DNA of 9,289 nucleotides, taken from contig CAJBVC010000670.1 in NCBI GenBank assembly GCA_903958915.1, positions 1-9,289 on the forward strand, written 5' to 3'. Numbering within the stretch: the first letter of the stretch is position 1; each line of letters begins with the position of its first letter. This DNA is from an uncultured beta proteobacterium (lineage in GTDB: Bacteria > Pseudomonadota > Gammaproteobacteria > Burkholderiales > Burkholderiaceae_C). The position numbers and the translations under genes were made by a program. This document shows, in pieces, positions 1 through 7,461 of this stretch. Under the pieces are notes generated by a model. It worked only from the letters and a program-made list of their open reading frames with translations, did no database searches and was not told where the DNA came from.

Positions 1-527
1 AGGGTCTTGCCGATCATTGCGAGCGCCGGCGGGCTATCCCAGGCCTGTGCACCATAGACCTTGGCCAGTACCTTGCCTTTGGCATCAACCAACAGGGTCA
101 ACGGCAGGCGGTCTGCTCCCAGCATGTTTTCAAGAAACAGGCGGTTGTCAATAAAGTTGGGGAAGCTGATGCGCGTTTTTTGCAAAAAACCCTTGGCGTT
201 GATCCAGTAGTCGTCGGTCGAAATACCGATGATGTTGAATTGCTTGCCGCCATAGGTTTGCTGCAATCGCTCCAGCGACCCCATCTCCTGCAGGCATGGC
301 CCGCACCAACTCGCCCACACATTGATGATGAGCGGTTTGCCTCGAAATTCCGACAGCTTTTGCGTGGCCCCGGAAAGCCCTTGCATCGATGCTTCCCGGA
401 GGGTCTCCCCAATCGAGACTTCTCCCGGCGTCTTGGCCACTGCGCCCATCGCCATGGCCGCACCGATGATCAGTGCGCAACCGGCCTGCCTGAGCCTCAC
501 GATGGAACGTTTGCGCTGGTTTACCAA
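1..527 (-). CDS. TlpA/ResA-like periplasmic thioredoxin-fold protein (3' end cut by window)
   Basis: The last gene of the ccm operon encodes a thioredoxin-fold oxidoreductase, readable for about 175 codons without a stop before the left edge. Counting from a TTG at 527, residues 1-15 are basic (RKR, then R-L-R), residues 16-31 are a hydrophobic Ala-rich segment typical of a signal peptide or N-terminal anchor, and the active site WCGPC lies at 74-78 in the context NVWASWCGPC. The presumed cis-proline is P142, in RLPLTLLVD. Members of this family (TlpA, ResA) act as periplasmic thiol reductants, and some supply electrons for cytochrome c maturation. The start is uncertain: TTG 527 leaves one base after the ccmI stop, GTG 500 leaves 28 bases, and GTG 542 overlaps ccmI; none has a good ribosome-binding site. 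The family usually has about 160-185 residues, so only a few codons should be missing. It is distinct from ccmG, which is also present, and its substrate cannot be read from the sequence. Confidence 0.88.
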   Translation of the reverse strand, partial: MVNQRKRSIVRLRQAGCALIIGAAMAMGAVAKTPGEVSIGETLREASMQGLSGATQKLSEFRGKPLIINVWASWCGPCLQEMGSLERLQQTYGGKQFNIIGISTDDYWINAKGFLQKTRISFPNFIDNRLFLENMLGADRLPLTLLVDAKGKVLAKVYGAQAWDSPPALAMIGKT

Positions 528-528
528 C

Positions 529-1770
529 TCAGGGTCGCACACGATCCACTCGTAGCTTCAGGCCTTTGGCGCCCACCTTGACGGTTTGAGCCGCAGACAG
601 CAGGTCACCCGGCTCCGGCATGGCCAAACCGGTTTTTGAAATTCGCACTTCCACTTCGACCTGAGCGGCATTGGAAATGAGCGACTCGGGGTTCATTGCC
701 AAGGAATCGTCCAGAGTAAATTTCAAGGGCAACTGGCTGGCCGGCACACGCAGCACTGCCATCGGCATGCGCGTCCCCGGCAGGCGTGCAATCACCATGA
801 CGATGTCGGTCGGCAGTGCCTTCGCCTTCAGCGCTGCGTCGAGTTCCACTTCGCCACTGACGCCGGCACTCGGATTGGCGTTTGCTGCGGGTCCTTTGGT
901 ATGGGGATTGGGCACGTTGCCAGAACCAGCAACTACTGTGGGCGCCTTTTTGCCTGACTTGGCATAGGCTTCGCCGATGGCGTTTTGCAGCATCTTCTCG
1001 TCTTCGGAGCCAGGTTCGAGTTGTTGCACCAGTCGCTCCCAGGTGCCAATGGCTTTATCGTACTCGTTGCGTTGGAACGCAGCGGTACCCGACAGCCACA
1101 GGGACATGCCATTGTTGGGATCAACCTTGAGGGCCTTTTCGATCAGCTCGGTGGGACGGCCAGCCAAATTGCCTCCCGCGTTCGTCGCGATCGAATCTGC
1201 GTAATCGGCCAGCAACTGGGCATCGCTGTCGAGCAAGGTGCCAGCGCGGCCAAAGGCCTGCTCGGCTTCCGCGTTGCGTCCGACCGCCTTGTAGGAGCGC
1301 GCCAGCATGGCCCAGCCTTGCAGATTGTCGGGTTCCTTTGCCAGTTTCTTGGCAAGACCTTCCAGCATGGTGTTGAGTTCGCTGGCATCCACTTTGTGCT
1401 GGGGGCCTTTGGGGTCGAGGGTGGCGGGATTTCCCAGGCCCAAATACAACACCACCGCTAAAACGGGCAGCGCAATACCGATGCCGATCAGGGTCTTTTT
1501 CGGTGGCTGGAGGGTGACCGTGGCGTCGGCAACGTTGTCGTCATCGATCAGTCGGCGTTGCAACTCGGCGCGTGCCTGCTCGTAGTCGTCCTGCGCGATC
1601 ATTTTTTCGTTGCGGTCGCTTTCCAGGCGAACCAGCTGATCTTTGTAGATCACGGTGTTAAGTTGGCGGCGTGATACGTTGGTTTCTTCGCTCTTCCAGA
1701 AAAAGGGACGAAACAGGAGCGCCAATACCAGCACCACGATCAGGGTGCCAACTAACAGAAATCCAATCAT
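529..1770 (-). CDS. ccmI: CcmI, TPR-containing apocytochrome c chaperone of the heme-lyase complex
   Basis: This 413-residue inner-membrane protein of cytochrome c maturation binds apocytochrome c and presents it to CcmF/CcmH. The first transmembrane helix is at about residues 2-20, followed by RPFFW. A charged, probably cytoplasmic coiled-coil loop (about 30-80) contains the CcmI-typical pattern of conserved Y-K-D-Q-L and L-E residues. The second helix is at about 94-113. The periplasmic part carries TPR-like helices (about 148-265, with WAMLARSY, A-E-A and ALKVDPNNGMSLWLSGTAAF), a Pro/Ala/Asn-rich linker (about 275-305), and a beta-rich C-terminal domain (about 306-413). The length fits long, single-gene CcmI proteins, which in E. 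coli correspond to the C-terminal part of CcmH. The ATG at 1770 overlaps the ccmH stop as ATGA, and a good ribosome-binding site (GGAAGG) lies 6 bases upstream. The TPR region could be taken for a generic TPR protein, but the two-helix N-terminus and the position next to ccmH settle the call. Confidence 0.93.
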   Translation of the reverse strand: MIGFLLVGTLIVVLVLALLFRPFFWKSEETNVSRRQLNTVIYKDQLVRLESDRNEKMIAQDDYEQARAELQRRLIDDDNVADATVTLQPPKKTLIGIGIALPVLAVVLYLGLGNPATLDPKGPQHKVDASELNTMLEGLAKKLAKEPDNLQGWAMLARSYKAVGRNAEAEQAFGRAGTLLDSDAQLLADYADSIATNAGGNLAGRPTELIEKALKVDPNNGMSLWLSGTAAFQRNEYDKAIGTWERLVQQLEPGSEDEKMLQNAIGEAYAKSGKKAPTVVAGSGNVPNPHTKGPAANANPSAGVSGEVELDAALKAKALPTDIVMVIARLPGTRMPMAVLRVPASQLPLKFTLDDSLAMNPESLISNAAQVEVEVRISKTGLAMPEPGDLLSAAQTVKVGAKGLKLRVDRVRP

Positions 1771-2231
1771 TTATCGCCTTCCTTGAGCAGCGCTTCGGCA
1801 CGCTTGCGTTCTTCTTCGGTCAGTGCGACCGCGCTGCTGATGTCGCGATTGCGGCGACGCATATAAACAAACAATGCGATGACGCCGGCGACCATCAAAA
1901 CGAAGGGGCCGATCCACAGCAGCCAGGTAATAGGTTTCACCGGCGGACGGTAGAGAACAAAGTCGCCATACCGGCTGACCATGAACTCGCGGATTTCCGC
2001 ATCCGTCTTGCCCTGTTTGATCAGTGTTCGCAACTCACGGCGTAAGTCGTTCGCCAAATCGGACCGTGAACCGGCCAATGATTCATTCTGGCAGACCAGA
2101 CAGCGCATTTCTTCGGAAATGACGATCAGACGTTGTTCCACTTTGGGGTCATCCGCCAGCGAGGCCGCTTCTTTGCCCCAGCTTGGCGTCACGCTCAGCA
2201 ACGCCAACACGAACACATACAAATATTTCAC
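1767..2231 (-). CDS. ccmH: CcmH, LRCLVCQN-type thiol oxidoreductase of cytochrome c maturation
   Basis: A 154-residue CcmH/CcmL/CycL/NrfF family protein. It has a signal peptide at about 1-19 (ending PSWG), the family hallmark RCLVCQN at 43-49 with the redox pair C44 and C47, a helical region typical of the family (NDLRRELRTLIKQGKTDAEIREFMVSRYGDFV, about 61-92), and one transmembrane helix at about 103-123 followed by the basic stop-transfer RRR. It is the short CcmH form, without the TPR extension of E. coli CcmH, which is here the separate ccmI. In the pathway it reduces or forms mixed disulfides with apocytochrome CXXCH cysteines, in partnership with CcmG and CcmF. The start codon is GTG (2231-2229), overlapping the ccmG stop as GTGA. 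No Shine-Dalgarno is visible just upstream (the bases are A/T-rich), so initiation probably depends on ribosomes finishing ccmG. Confidence 0.95.
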   Translation of the reverse strand: MKYLYVFVLALLSVTPSWGKEAASLADDPKVEQRLIVISEEMRCLVCQNESLAGSRSDLANDLRRELRTLIKQGKTDAEIREFMVSRYGDFVLYRPPVKPITWLLWIGPFVLMVAGVIALFVYMRRRNRDISSAVALTEEERKRAEALLKEGDK

Positions 2232-2758
2232 GATTTTTTCAATTCGTTGATAAGGGGGATGATCTTTTTATCGAGCGCGTCTTGCGTGATCGGACCGATC
2301 TCCTTGTAGCGGATGATTCCGTTCTTGTCGATCAGATAGCTTTCGGGCACGCCATACACACCATAGTCAATACCCACCCGGCCATCTGCATCGAACGCGA
2401 TCACGTCGTAGGGGTTGCCCGTGCGCTTGATAACTCCCATGGCATCCTTGCGCTGATCCTTGTAATCCAGGCCAATGATGGGAATCAACTGCTGTTTGGC
2501 CAAGCCCATCAGTACCGGATGCTCTTCGCGGCAAGCTACACACCAGGACGCCCACACATTGAGCAGCCAGACTTTGCCCAGCATGTCGGCCGAAGAAAAC
2601 TGCAGTTCAGCCTGCTGCATCTGCGGCACGGTGAACGCAGGGGCGGGCTTGTTCACCAGCGGCGAGGGCACCTCTCGCGGGTCGAGCTTGAGTCCGACGG
2701 CAAGAAAGCCGACCAAAACAATGAACAGCCCCAGTGGTACCAGGAACTTGGCCTTCAT
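2228..2758 (-). CDS. ccmG: CcmG/DsbE, membrane-anchored thiol:disulfide reductase
   Basis: A 176-residue periplasmic thioredoxin-fold protein anchored by an N-terminal helix (about 4-23). The active site is WCVAC (72-76), followed by REEHP with the family's acidic residue E79. The CcmG fingerprint GVYGVPES (133-140) includes the cis-proline P138, and the YLIDKNG strand follows. CcmG receives electrons from CcdA or DsbD, neither of which is in this window, and passes them to CcmH/apocytochrome so that the CXXCH cysteines are free thiols when heme is attached. The ATG at 2758 overlaps the ccmF stop as ATGA and has a purine-rich site (AGAGGG) 7 bases upstream. The reading frame stays open upstream to 2917, but that extension lies inside ccmF and lacks a signal segment, so it was not used. 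The WCVAC active site differs from the E. coli WCPTC but falls within the variation I would expect for betaproteobacterial CcmG. Confidence 0.95.
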   Translation of the reverse strand: MKAKFLVPLGLFIVLVGFLAVGLKLDPREVPSPLVNKPAPAFTVPQMQQAELQFSSADMLGKVWLLNVWASWCVACREEHPVLMGLAKQQLIPIIGLDYKDQRKDAMGVIKRTGNPYDVIAFDADGRVGIDYGVYGVPESYLIDKNGIIRYKEIGPITQDALDKKIIPLINELKKS

Positions 2759-4704
2759 GCACGAGCCCTCTTCAACGCCACCTTCTCTGCAACTTTGGAT
2801 TTCACTTTGAGCCGGTACCTGCGATCCGACATCGCGAACAGTCCACCCAGTGCCATCAGGGCACAACCGCCCCAGATCCAGTCGACAAAAGGTTTGAAGT
2901 AAACACGAATCGCCCACGCGTTGCCATCCAGGGGTTCACCCAGGGAGACGTACACGTCGCGGGTAAAGCCGGCATCGATCGCCGCTTCCGTCATGGGCAT
3001 GGTGGAGGAAAAATAGGCGCGTTTTTCCGGGTAAAGCATCTTGGTGGGGCTTCCCTCACGGGTTAACTCGAACACGCCACGATCGGCCTTGTAATTGGGA
3101 CCCATCACGTTTTTCACCTCAATGAGCTTGAACTGGTAGCCTCCCACAGTGGTGGTATCGCCTGGCGCCATCTTGACGTCCTGCTCTTCCTGGAAGCCGC
3201 CGACCATGGAGACGCCAAAAACGAAAACAGCAATGCCAAAATGTCCCAGGTGCATGCCCCAGAAGGACAGTGGTGGCATGCCGGACTTGAGGCGGTTCAC
3301 CACTTGCAGAATGCCTGATGCCATGACCCAGACCGTCAACGCGCTACCGATCGCAGTCATGACGGTCCAGCCGCCCATCATCCAGGGAATCAGGACGCCA
3401 GCAACCACCGCCAGTACACCGGGAATCCAAAGGCGTATGGCCATGTCCTTGATATCCGAGTTCTTCCAGCGCGCCAGTGGAACTGCAGCGAGAAGAAATA
3501 CGACCGGCATCATGATGGGCACAAATACGGCGTTGAAGTAGGGCGGGCCGACGGAAATCTTGCCCAGGCCCAATGCATCAACGATGAGGGGGTAGAGTGT
3601 TCCCAGCAGCACGGCGCCACAGGCGACCACCAGCAGCACATTGCCGGTCAACAACAACGACTCCCGGGAAAAAGCCGCAAAAGACCCGCCTAGCGCGACT
3701 TTGGGAGCCCGCCAAGCAAACAGCAGCAGTGAGGAACCCACCACCAGAACCAGCAGCGCCAGGATGAAGATACCGCGGCGTGGATCGGTGGCGAAGGCAT
3801 GCACGGATGTCAGTACGCCGGAGCGGACCAGAAACGTTCCCAAGAGCGATAGTGAAAACGCACCTATGGCCAACAGAACAGTCCAGCTTTTGAAACTACC
3901 GCGTTTTTCCGTCACCGCCAGTGAATGGATCAGCGCCGTGCCCAGCAACCAGGGCATGAAAGAAGCGTTCTCCACCGGATCCCAAAACCACCAGCCGCCC
4001 CAACCCAATTCGTAATACGCCCACCAGGACCCCAGCGCGATGCCCATGGTCAGAAAGACCCATGCAGCATTGGTCCAGGGTCGTGACCAACGTGCCCAGG
4101 CAGCATCCAGGCGCCCGGAAAGCAGGGCTGCAATGGCGAACGAAAACGCGACCGCGAATCCTACATACCCCATGTACAGCATGGGCGGGTGAAATATCAG
4201 ACCTGGGTCTTGCAATAAAGGATTGAGGTCGCGTCCGTTTTCTGCGGCGGGTAGCAGGCGATCAAAGGGGTTGGAAGTAAACAGGATAAACAGCAGCAGG
4301 CCGGCTGTCACCAATCCAAGCACGCCCAACACGCGCGCTACCATGGTGTCATCCAGCGTACGGGAATAGTGCGCCACGGCGATGCTCCAGGTAGACAGCA
4401 GCAGCACCCACAACAGCAGTGAGCCTTCGTGCCCACCCCAGACGGCGCCAAATCTGTACAACGTTGGTAATTGCAGGTTCGAGTGTGCCGCCACGTATTT
4501 CACCGAGAAGTCGTTGACATAAAACCCCCAGGTCAGGGCAGCAAACGAAATGGCGAGTGTCACAAAAGTGGCCTGTGCTGCCGGGCGTGCAAGCGCCAGC
4601 CACTCAGCGCGGCCTTTGTGGGCGCCAATCAGCGGCAAGGTCCCTTGAACCAGAGAAACGCACAGGGCGAGAATGAGGGCGAATTGACCGATTTCAGGTG
4701 TCAT
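2755..4704 (-). CDS. ccmF: CcmF, heme-lyase core subunit of cytochrome c maturation
   Basis: A 649-residue polytopic inner-membrane protein (about 15 hydrophobic segments) of the heme-handling protein superfamily. With CcmH and CcmI it takes heme from CcmE and forms the thioether bonds to apocytochrome c. The tryptophan-rich WWD domain is at about 225-253, with key stretches [19 protein letters not shown] and ENASFMPWL. Histidines expected to ligate heme in this family are visible at H172 ([10 protein letters not shown]), H260 (ALIHSL), H302 ([12 protein letters not shown]) and H488 (HLGHFG), which I align by context with E. coli H173, H261, H303 and H491. A periplasmic domain at about 505-600 precedes the last helix, and the C-terminus is basic. 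The length matches the family (about 640-660). The start is ATG 4704, overlapping the ccmE stop as ATGA. It is the largest gene here and shows no frameshift or missing motif. Confidence 0.97.
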   Translation of the reverse strand: MTPEIGQFALILALCVSLVQGTLPLIGAHKGRAEWLALARPAAQATFVTLAISFAALTWGFYVNDFSVKYVAAHSNLQLPTLYRFGAVWGGHEGSLLLWVLLLSTWSIAVAHYSRTLDDTMVARVLGVLGLVTAGLLLFILFTSNPFDRLLPAAENGRDLNPLLQDPGLIFHPPMLYMGYVGFAVAFSFAIAALLSGRLDAAWARWSRPWTNAAWVFLTMGIALGSWWAYYELGWGGWWFWDPVENASFMPWLLGTALIHSLAVTEKRGSFKSWTVLLAIGAFSLSLLGTFLVRSGVLTSVHAFATDPRRGIFILALLVLVVGSSLLLFAWRAPKVALGGSFAAFSRESLLLTGNVLLVVACGAVLLGTLYPLIVDALGLGKISVGPPYFNAVFVPIMMPVVFLLAAVPLARWKNSDIKDMAIRLWIPGVLAVVAGVLIPWMMGGWTVMTAIGSALTVWVMASGILQVVNRLKSGMPPLSFWGMHLGHFGIAVFVFGVSMVGGFQEEQDVKMAPGDTTTVGGYQFKLIEVKNVMGPNYKADRGVFELTREGSPTKMLYPEKRAYFSSTMPMTEAAIDAGFTRDVYVSLGEPLDGNAWAIRVYFKPFVDWIWGGCALMALGGLFAMSDRRYRLKVKSKVAEKVALKRARA

Positions 4705-5141
4705 GGTTTGGCTGCATCCTTGGCGCGTTGGGCTTGGTCCAGCGCATGTTGCGCTGCCGGGGGCATGTAATTCTCGTCGTGCTTGGCAAGCACTTCAGTT
4801 GCCTTAAAGAGACCGTCGGCGTCGAACTTTCCTTGCACCACGGCCCCTTTGCCTTCCTTGAAAAGGTCTGGAAGAATGCCTTGGTAAGCGACGGGAACAT
4901 CATGGGTCAGGTCGGTCATGGAAAAGTGCACCACCAGGTTGTCACGGCGTACAGAGCCTTCCTTGACCATTCCACCGACACGAAATGCGGCCGTTTTGGG
5001 CGCCTTTCCTGCTGCAACTTCGGTTGGCGTGACATACAGCGCAATATTGCTGTTGAGCGCGTTCAGCACCAGTGCAGAGGCGATGCCGACCGCCGCCAGA
5101 CCGCCAACGACGATCGCGCCACGTTTTTTCCAGCCTTTCAT
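4701..5141 (-). CDS. ccmE: CcmE, periplasmic heme chaperone
   Basis: A 146-residue heme chaperone anchored by one N-terminal helix (about 9-28), with an OB-fold beta-barrel in the periplasm. The covalent heme-binding histidine is H121, in the motif [10 protein letters not shown] (119-128), with the axial-ligand tyrosine Y125; this corresponds to the E. coli H130/Y134 type of CcmE rather than the rarer CXXXY type. Family landmarks are visible: YVTPTE (36-41), FRVGGMV (53-59) and [10 protein letters not shown] (88-97). The C-terminal tail after 130 is Ala/Lys/Gln-rich and probably flexible. CcmE accepts heme at the CcmC/D site, is released by CcmAB, and hands heme to CcmF. The ATG at 5141 overlaps the ccmD stop (ATGA), and the Shine-Dalgarno AAGGA lies 6 bases upstream. 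Confidence 0.97.
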   Translation of the reverse strand: MKGWKKRGAIVVGGLAAVGIASALVLNALNSNIALYVTPTEVAAGKAPKTAAFRVGGMVKEGSVRRDNLVVHFSMTDLTHDVPVAYQGILPDLFKEGKGAVVQGKFDADGLFKATEVLAKHDENYMPPAAQHALDQAQRAKDAAKP

Positions 5142-5326
5142 GGGGTTTCCTTTTCAATTTTTTCCGCCAGAGCCTGGTGGCGCAGCGTTTGAAGTACCTT
5201 GCTATGACGCGACTTCGCCAAGAAAGGTTCCACAACCATCGCTAAAGCGCAAATTCCAAAGCTGCCCCAGACATAGAGACCGTAGCCGCCCATAGCGAAA
5301 AATTCGGCAGGAGAATTCCAGTTCAT
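5138..5326 (-). CDS. ccmD: CcmD, small membrane partner of CcmC/CcmE
   Basis: A 62-residue small membrane protein. It begins [22 protein letters not shown], with the F-x-x-M-G-G-Y/H-x-x-Y-V-W pattern that is the main conserved feature of CcmD. The single helix spans about residues 14-34, and a positively charged cytoplasmic tail follows (35-62, many Lys/Arg/Glu). CcmD stabilises the CcmC-heme-CcmE complex and is needed for release of holo-CcmE with CcmAB. The start at ATG 5326 is supported by GGAGGT 6 bases upstream, the strongest ribosome-binding site in the operon, and by the ATGA overlap with the ccmC stop. The open frame extending upstream to 5524 is only ccmC read in another frame. Sequence conservation in CcmD is low, so the call rests on the Trp/Tyr motif, the size and the position between ccmC and ccmE. 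Confidence 0.93.
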   Translation of the reverse strand: MNWNSPAEFFAMGGYGLYVWGSFGICALAMVVEPFLAKSRHSKVLQTLRHQALAEKIEKETP

Positions 5327-6069
5327 ACTTTTACCTCCGGCAAATCCTTCACCCATTCCGTATGGGACTCTCGCTCCAGAATGATCGTGCGTACCCGCGT
5401 CAGTGCAACAGCAATGGAGTACATCCAGAAGCAAAGTGCCATGAGCAGCATGCCCCACAGCATGGTGACCGCCATCGAAGATTTGGTCAAATTCACACTG
5501 GAGCCCTGGTGCAGGGTGTTCCACCAGGTGACGGAAAAATAGATGATCGGAACATTGACCGCACCAACCAGTGCCACGATGGCGCCGGCTTTGTCAGCGC
5601 GGCGTGGGTCGTCGATCGAGGCTTGCAAGGCCATAAAGCCTAGATACAGAAAGAACAGGATCAGTTCGGACGTCAGTCGTGCGTCCCATACCCACCACGT
5701 GCCCCACATCGGCTTGCCCCAAAATGCACCCGTCCACAGCGACAGAAAAGCCATCAGGGCGCCCGTCGGGGCCAGTGCCTGTGCCATCATGCTGGAGAGC
5801 CGCGCATTCAACGCCAAGCCGATCCCAGCCCAGGTGGCCATCACCATATAGATAAACATCGACAACCAGGAGGCCGGTACATGCACAAAGATGATGCGGT
5901 ACCCCTCGCCCTGTTGGGCATCGGTGGGAGCCACGAAAAAGCCCATCCACAACCCTGCGGCACCGAACAGCGCGGCCAGCGTCCAGAAAACCGGAATCAT
6001 TTTTCCCGCAAGCGGGTAAAAGTTGTGGGGGCTCGCAAAGCGAAACCAGTTGACAAGACGGTTACTCAT
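5323..6069 (-). CDS. ccmC: CcmC, heme transfer protein that loads CcmE
   Basis: A 248-residue inner-membrane protein with six hydrophobic segments and the WWD signature of heme-handling proteins at about 119-131 (KPMWGTWWVWDAR), followed by LTSELILFFLYLG. The two periplasmic heme-ligand histidines expected for CcmC are H63 (FVHVPASW) and H187 (WNTLHQGSS), matching by context E. coli H60 and H184. CcmC binds heme and, with CcmD, promotes its covalent attachment to CcmE. The start at ATG 6069 gives the family-typical N-terminus (MSNRLVNWFRFASPHNFYPLAGK) and overlaps the ccmB stop as ATGA. The frame continues upstream to 6105, but those codons are inside ccmB and add nothing CcmC-like. The length agrees with the usual 240-250 residues. 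Confidence 0.97.
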   Translation of the reverse strand: MSNRLVNWFRFASPHNFYPLAGKMIPVFWTLAALFGAAGLWMGFFVAPTDAQQGEGYRIIFVHVPASWLSMFIYMVMATWAGIGLALNARLSSMMAQALAPTGALMAFLSLWTGAFWGKPMWGTWWVWDARLTSELILFFLYLGFMALQASIDDPRRADKAGAIVALVGAVNVPIIYFSVTWWNTLHQGSSVNLTKSSMAVTMLWGMLLMALCFWMYSIAVALTRVRTIILERESHTEWVKDLPEVKV

Positions 6070-6731
6070 TCCAATGCAATCCTCAGGGCAGCCGTGGTGG
6101 CCCACGGCGCGAAAAACACAGCCAGCGCCAACATGGCCGCCAGCAACGAAAGATGGCCTCCAGCGCCCATGCCGGAAATATGCGCCTCCACTGCACCAGC
6201 ACCAAAAATCAGCGCAGGAATGAACAGGGGCAAGACCAAAAGACTTAACAATACGCCACCACCGCGTACTCCCAATGTCAGCGCGGCTCCGATGGACCCA
6301 ATCAAGGACAGCAGCGGCGTCCCCAGCAGCAGTGCGATCACCAGCACGCCGAGTGCGCTGGCGTCCAGGTCAAATTGAATACCCAGAATGGGGGCAATCA
6401 ATACGAGCGGCAAACCAGAAACCAGCCAATGGGCGCCGATCTTACCAACTACCAACATTACCAGGGGTGTTGGTGAAATTGCCATTTGCTCCAGCGTGCC
6501 GTCTGCATGGTCGGCCGCAAACATGCGCTGCAACCCGAGCATCGTCGCAAGCAGTGCGGCGACCCACAGCACGCCAGGCGCAATCTTGCGCAGCAGTGTC
6601 GGTTCAGGCCCGATTCCCAGAGGGAAAAGGCTGGTAACAATCACAAAGAAGAACAATGCGGTCAGCACCTCACTCTTTCGACGCATCACCATGAGCAGGT
6701 CTCGTCGGGCTACGGCAAATATGGCGTTCAA
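6066..6731 (-). CDS. ccmB: CcmB, membrane subunit of the CcmAB ABC transporter
   Basis: A 221-residue, six-helix permease subunit of the CcmAB transporter. The N-terminus AVARRDLLMVMRRKSEVLTALFFFVIV is characteristic of CcmB (cytoplasmic R-R-D...R-R-K followed by the first helix). Other landmarks are the P-G-V-L-W-V-A-A segment at about 50-57, LGLQRMFAADHADGTLEQM (65-83), the SGLPLVLIAP segment (about 104-113), and Gly-rich LTLGVRGGGVLLSLLVLPLFIPALIFG (about 151-177). CcmB pairs with the CcmA ATPase; the complex uses ATP to release heme-loaded CcmE from CcmC/D. The assigned start is TTG at 6731-6729, overlapping the ccmA stop as TTGA. The next in-frame ATG codons fall at MVMRRK (residues 13-15) and would remove the conserved A-R-R-D start, so the TTG is preferred. 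Only a weak purine stretch (GGTGG) precedes it. Confidence 0.95.
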   Translation of the reverse strand: MNAIFAVARRDLLMVMRRKSEVLTALFFFVIVTSLFPLGIGPEPTLLRKIAPGVLWVAALLATMLGLQRMFAADHADGTLEQMAISPTPLVMLVVGKIGAHWLVSGLPLVLIAPILGIQFDLDASALGVLVIALLLGTPLLSLIGSIGAALTLGVRGGGVLLSLLVLPLFIPALIFGAGAVEAHISGMGAGGHLSLLAAMLALAVFFAPWATTAALRIALE

Positions 6732-7330
6732 AGCTGGACCACCCGTCCACCCGGAATGGGCATGGTTTGATGGCTCGTCAAGATGGCCATTCCACCACCG
6801 GTAACGTGGTCACTGATCAGGGTGGACAGCAAATCCACCGCTTTCACATCCAGGGCGGTAAAGGGTTCGTCCAGGATCCATAGAGATGCGTTGCGGGTGG
6901 CGATGCGCGCCAGCATCACCCGCCGTTTTTGTCCTGCTGACAGCACACGCACCGGCAGTAGTTCGCGCCCTTTCAGGCCAAACCGCTGCAACGCCCGCAA
7001 CGCGGCCTCCAATGGCAAATTTGCGCCATCCATGGCTGCTGCGAACTCCAGATTCTCCAACGCGGTAAGGTCTTCCTTCAAGGCACCATGGTGACCAAAG
7101 AAAAGCAAATTGCGGCGGTAGTCTTCGGCGCTATCAATCTGTACACCACACCAGCGAATTTCCCCGCCGGCGGGTTGCGACAAACCGGCCAGCAGGCGCA
7201 GGAGACTGGTTTTGCCGGCGCCGTTTTCGCCACGCACGTGCAGCCACTCACCGGCCTTGATGGTCAAATCGAGGTCCGAAAACAGGCGGCGGTCACCGCG
7301 CACACAGGTCAAACCGTGGGCACTGAGCAT
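6728..7330 (-). CDS. ccmA: CcmA, ATPase subunit of the CcmAB ABC transporter
   Basis: A 200-residue cytoplasmic ABC ATPase. Walker A is GENGAGKT (34-41), the signature motif is LSAGQKRR (130-137, the CcmA-type form of LSGGQ), Walker B is LWILDEP (150-156), and the switch histidine is H187 (TSHQ). The Q-loop region FFGHHGALKEDLTALENLEF (77-96) is typical of CcmA. It energises CcmB to release holo-CcmE. It is the first gene of the ccm operon and lies 147 bp downstream of xth, with FNR-like palindromes in the gap. The ATG at 7330 gives the usual CcmA N-terminus (a few residues before the first strand). A TTG at 7378 in the same frame would add 16 residues not seen in the family. Neither has a clear Shine-Dalgarno, so the exact start is about 85% certain, although the gene identity is not in doubt. 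Confidence 0.95.
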   Translation of the reverse strand: MLSAHGLTCVRGDRRLFSDLDLTIKAGEWLHVRGENGAGKTSLLRLLAGLSQPAGGEIRWCGVQIDSAEDYRRNLLFFGHHGALKEDLTALENLEFAAAMDGANLPLEAALRALQRFGLKGRELLPVRVLSAGQKRRVMLARIATRNASLWILDEPFTALDVKAVDLLSTLISDHVTGGGMAILTSHQTMPIPGGRVVQL

Positions 7331-7413
7331 GTGAGAGAAATGGAGTCCAAAAGGTTTGCGGGCAGCAAAGTCGGCCAAAACGGGACGGCTCGTATGACCT
7401 GGAGTCTACTTTC

Positions 7414-7427
7414 TTGATTGTAATCAA
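7414..7427 (-). promoter_or_regulatory. FNR/ANR-type operator, perfect consensus
   Basis: Read on the minus strand the site is TTGATTACAATCAA, which matches the FNR/ANR consensus TTGAT-N4-ATCAA at all ten defined positions. Its centre is 90 bases upstream of the ccmA ATG and inside non-coding DNA. FNR-family regulators activate genes under oxygen limitation, and the E. coli ccm genes (aeg-46.5 region) are FNR-dependent, so the site makes sense here. No convincing -10 hexamer stands at the canonical -41.5 spacing, so I cannot say whether it activates or represses. Confidence 0.72.
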
Positions 7428-7461
7428 CGCGGTACGAAAGAACCGGGGCAACGGACTCTGA

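Noticed and set aside
2183..2902. A 239-codon plus-strand open frame opposite ccmG and the end of ccmF
   Set aside because: It lies antisense to genes with clear active-site motifs, has no recognisable domain or signal, and is the kind of shadow frame expected in GC-rich coding DNA. The same applies to the other plus-strand frames over the ccm genes (for example 180-581 and 985-1461).
2756..2917. Upstream extension of ccmG by 53 codons
   Set aside because: The extra codons lie within ccmF and would put a non-hydrophobic stretch before the CcmG membrane anchor. The ATG at 2758 with AGAGGG upstream is the better start.
7331..7378. Longer CcmA starting at TTG 7378
   Set aside because: The added 16 residues are not typical of CcmA, there is no ribosome-binding site, and an ATG at 7330 gives the family-like N-terminus. 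It remains possible but less likely.
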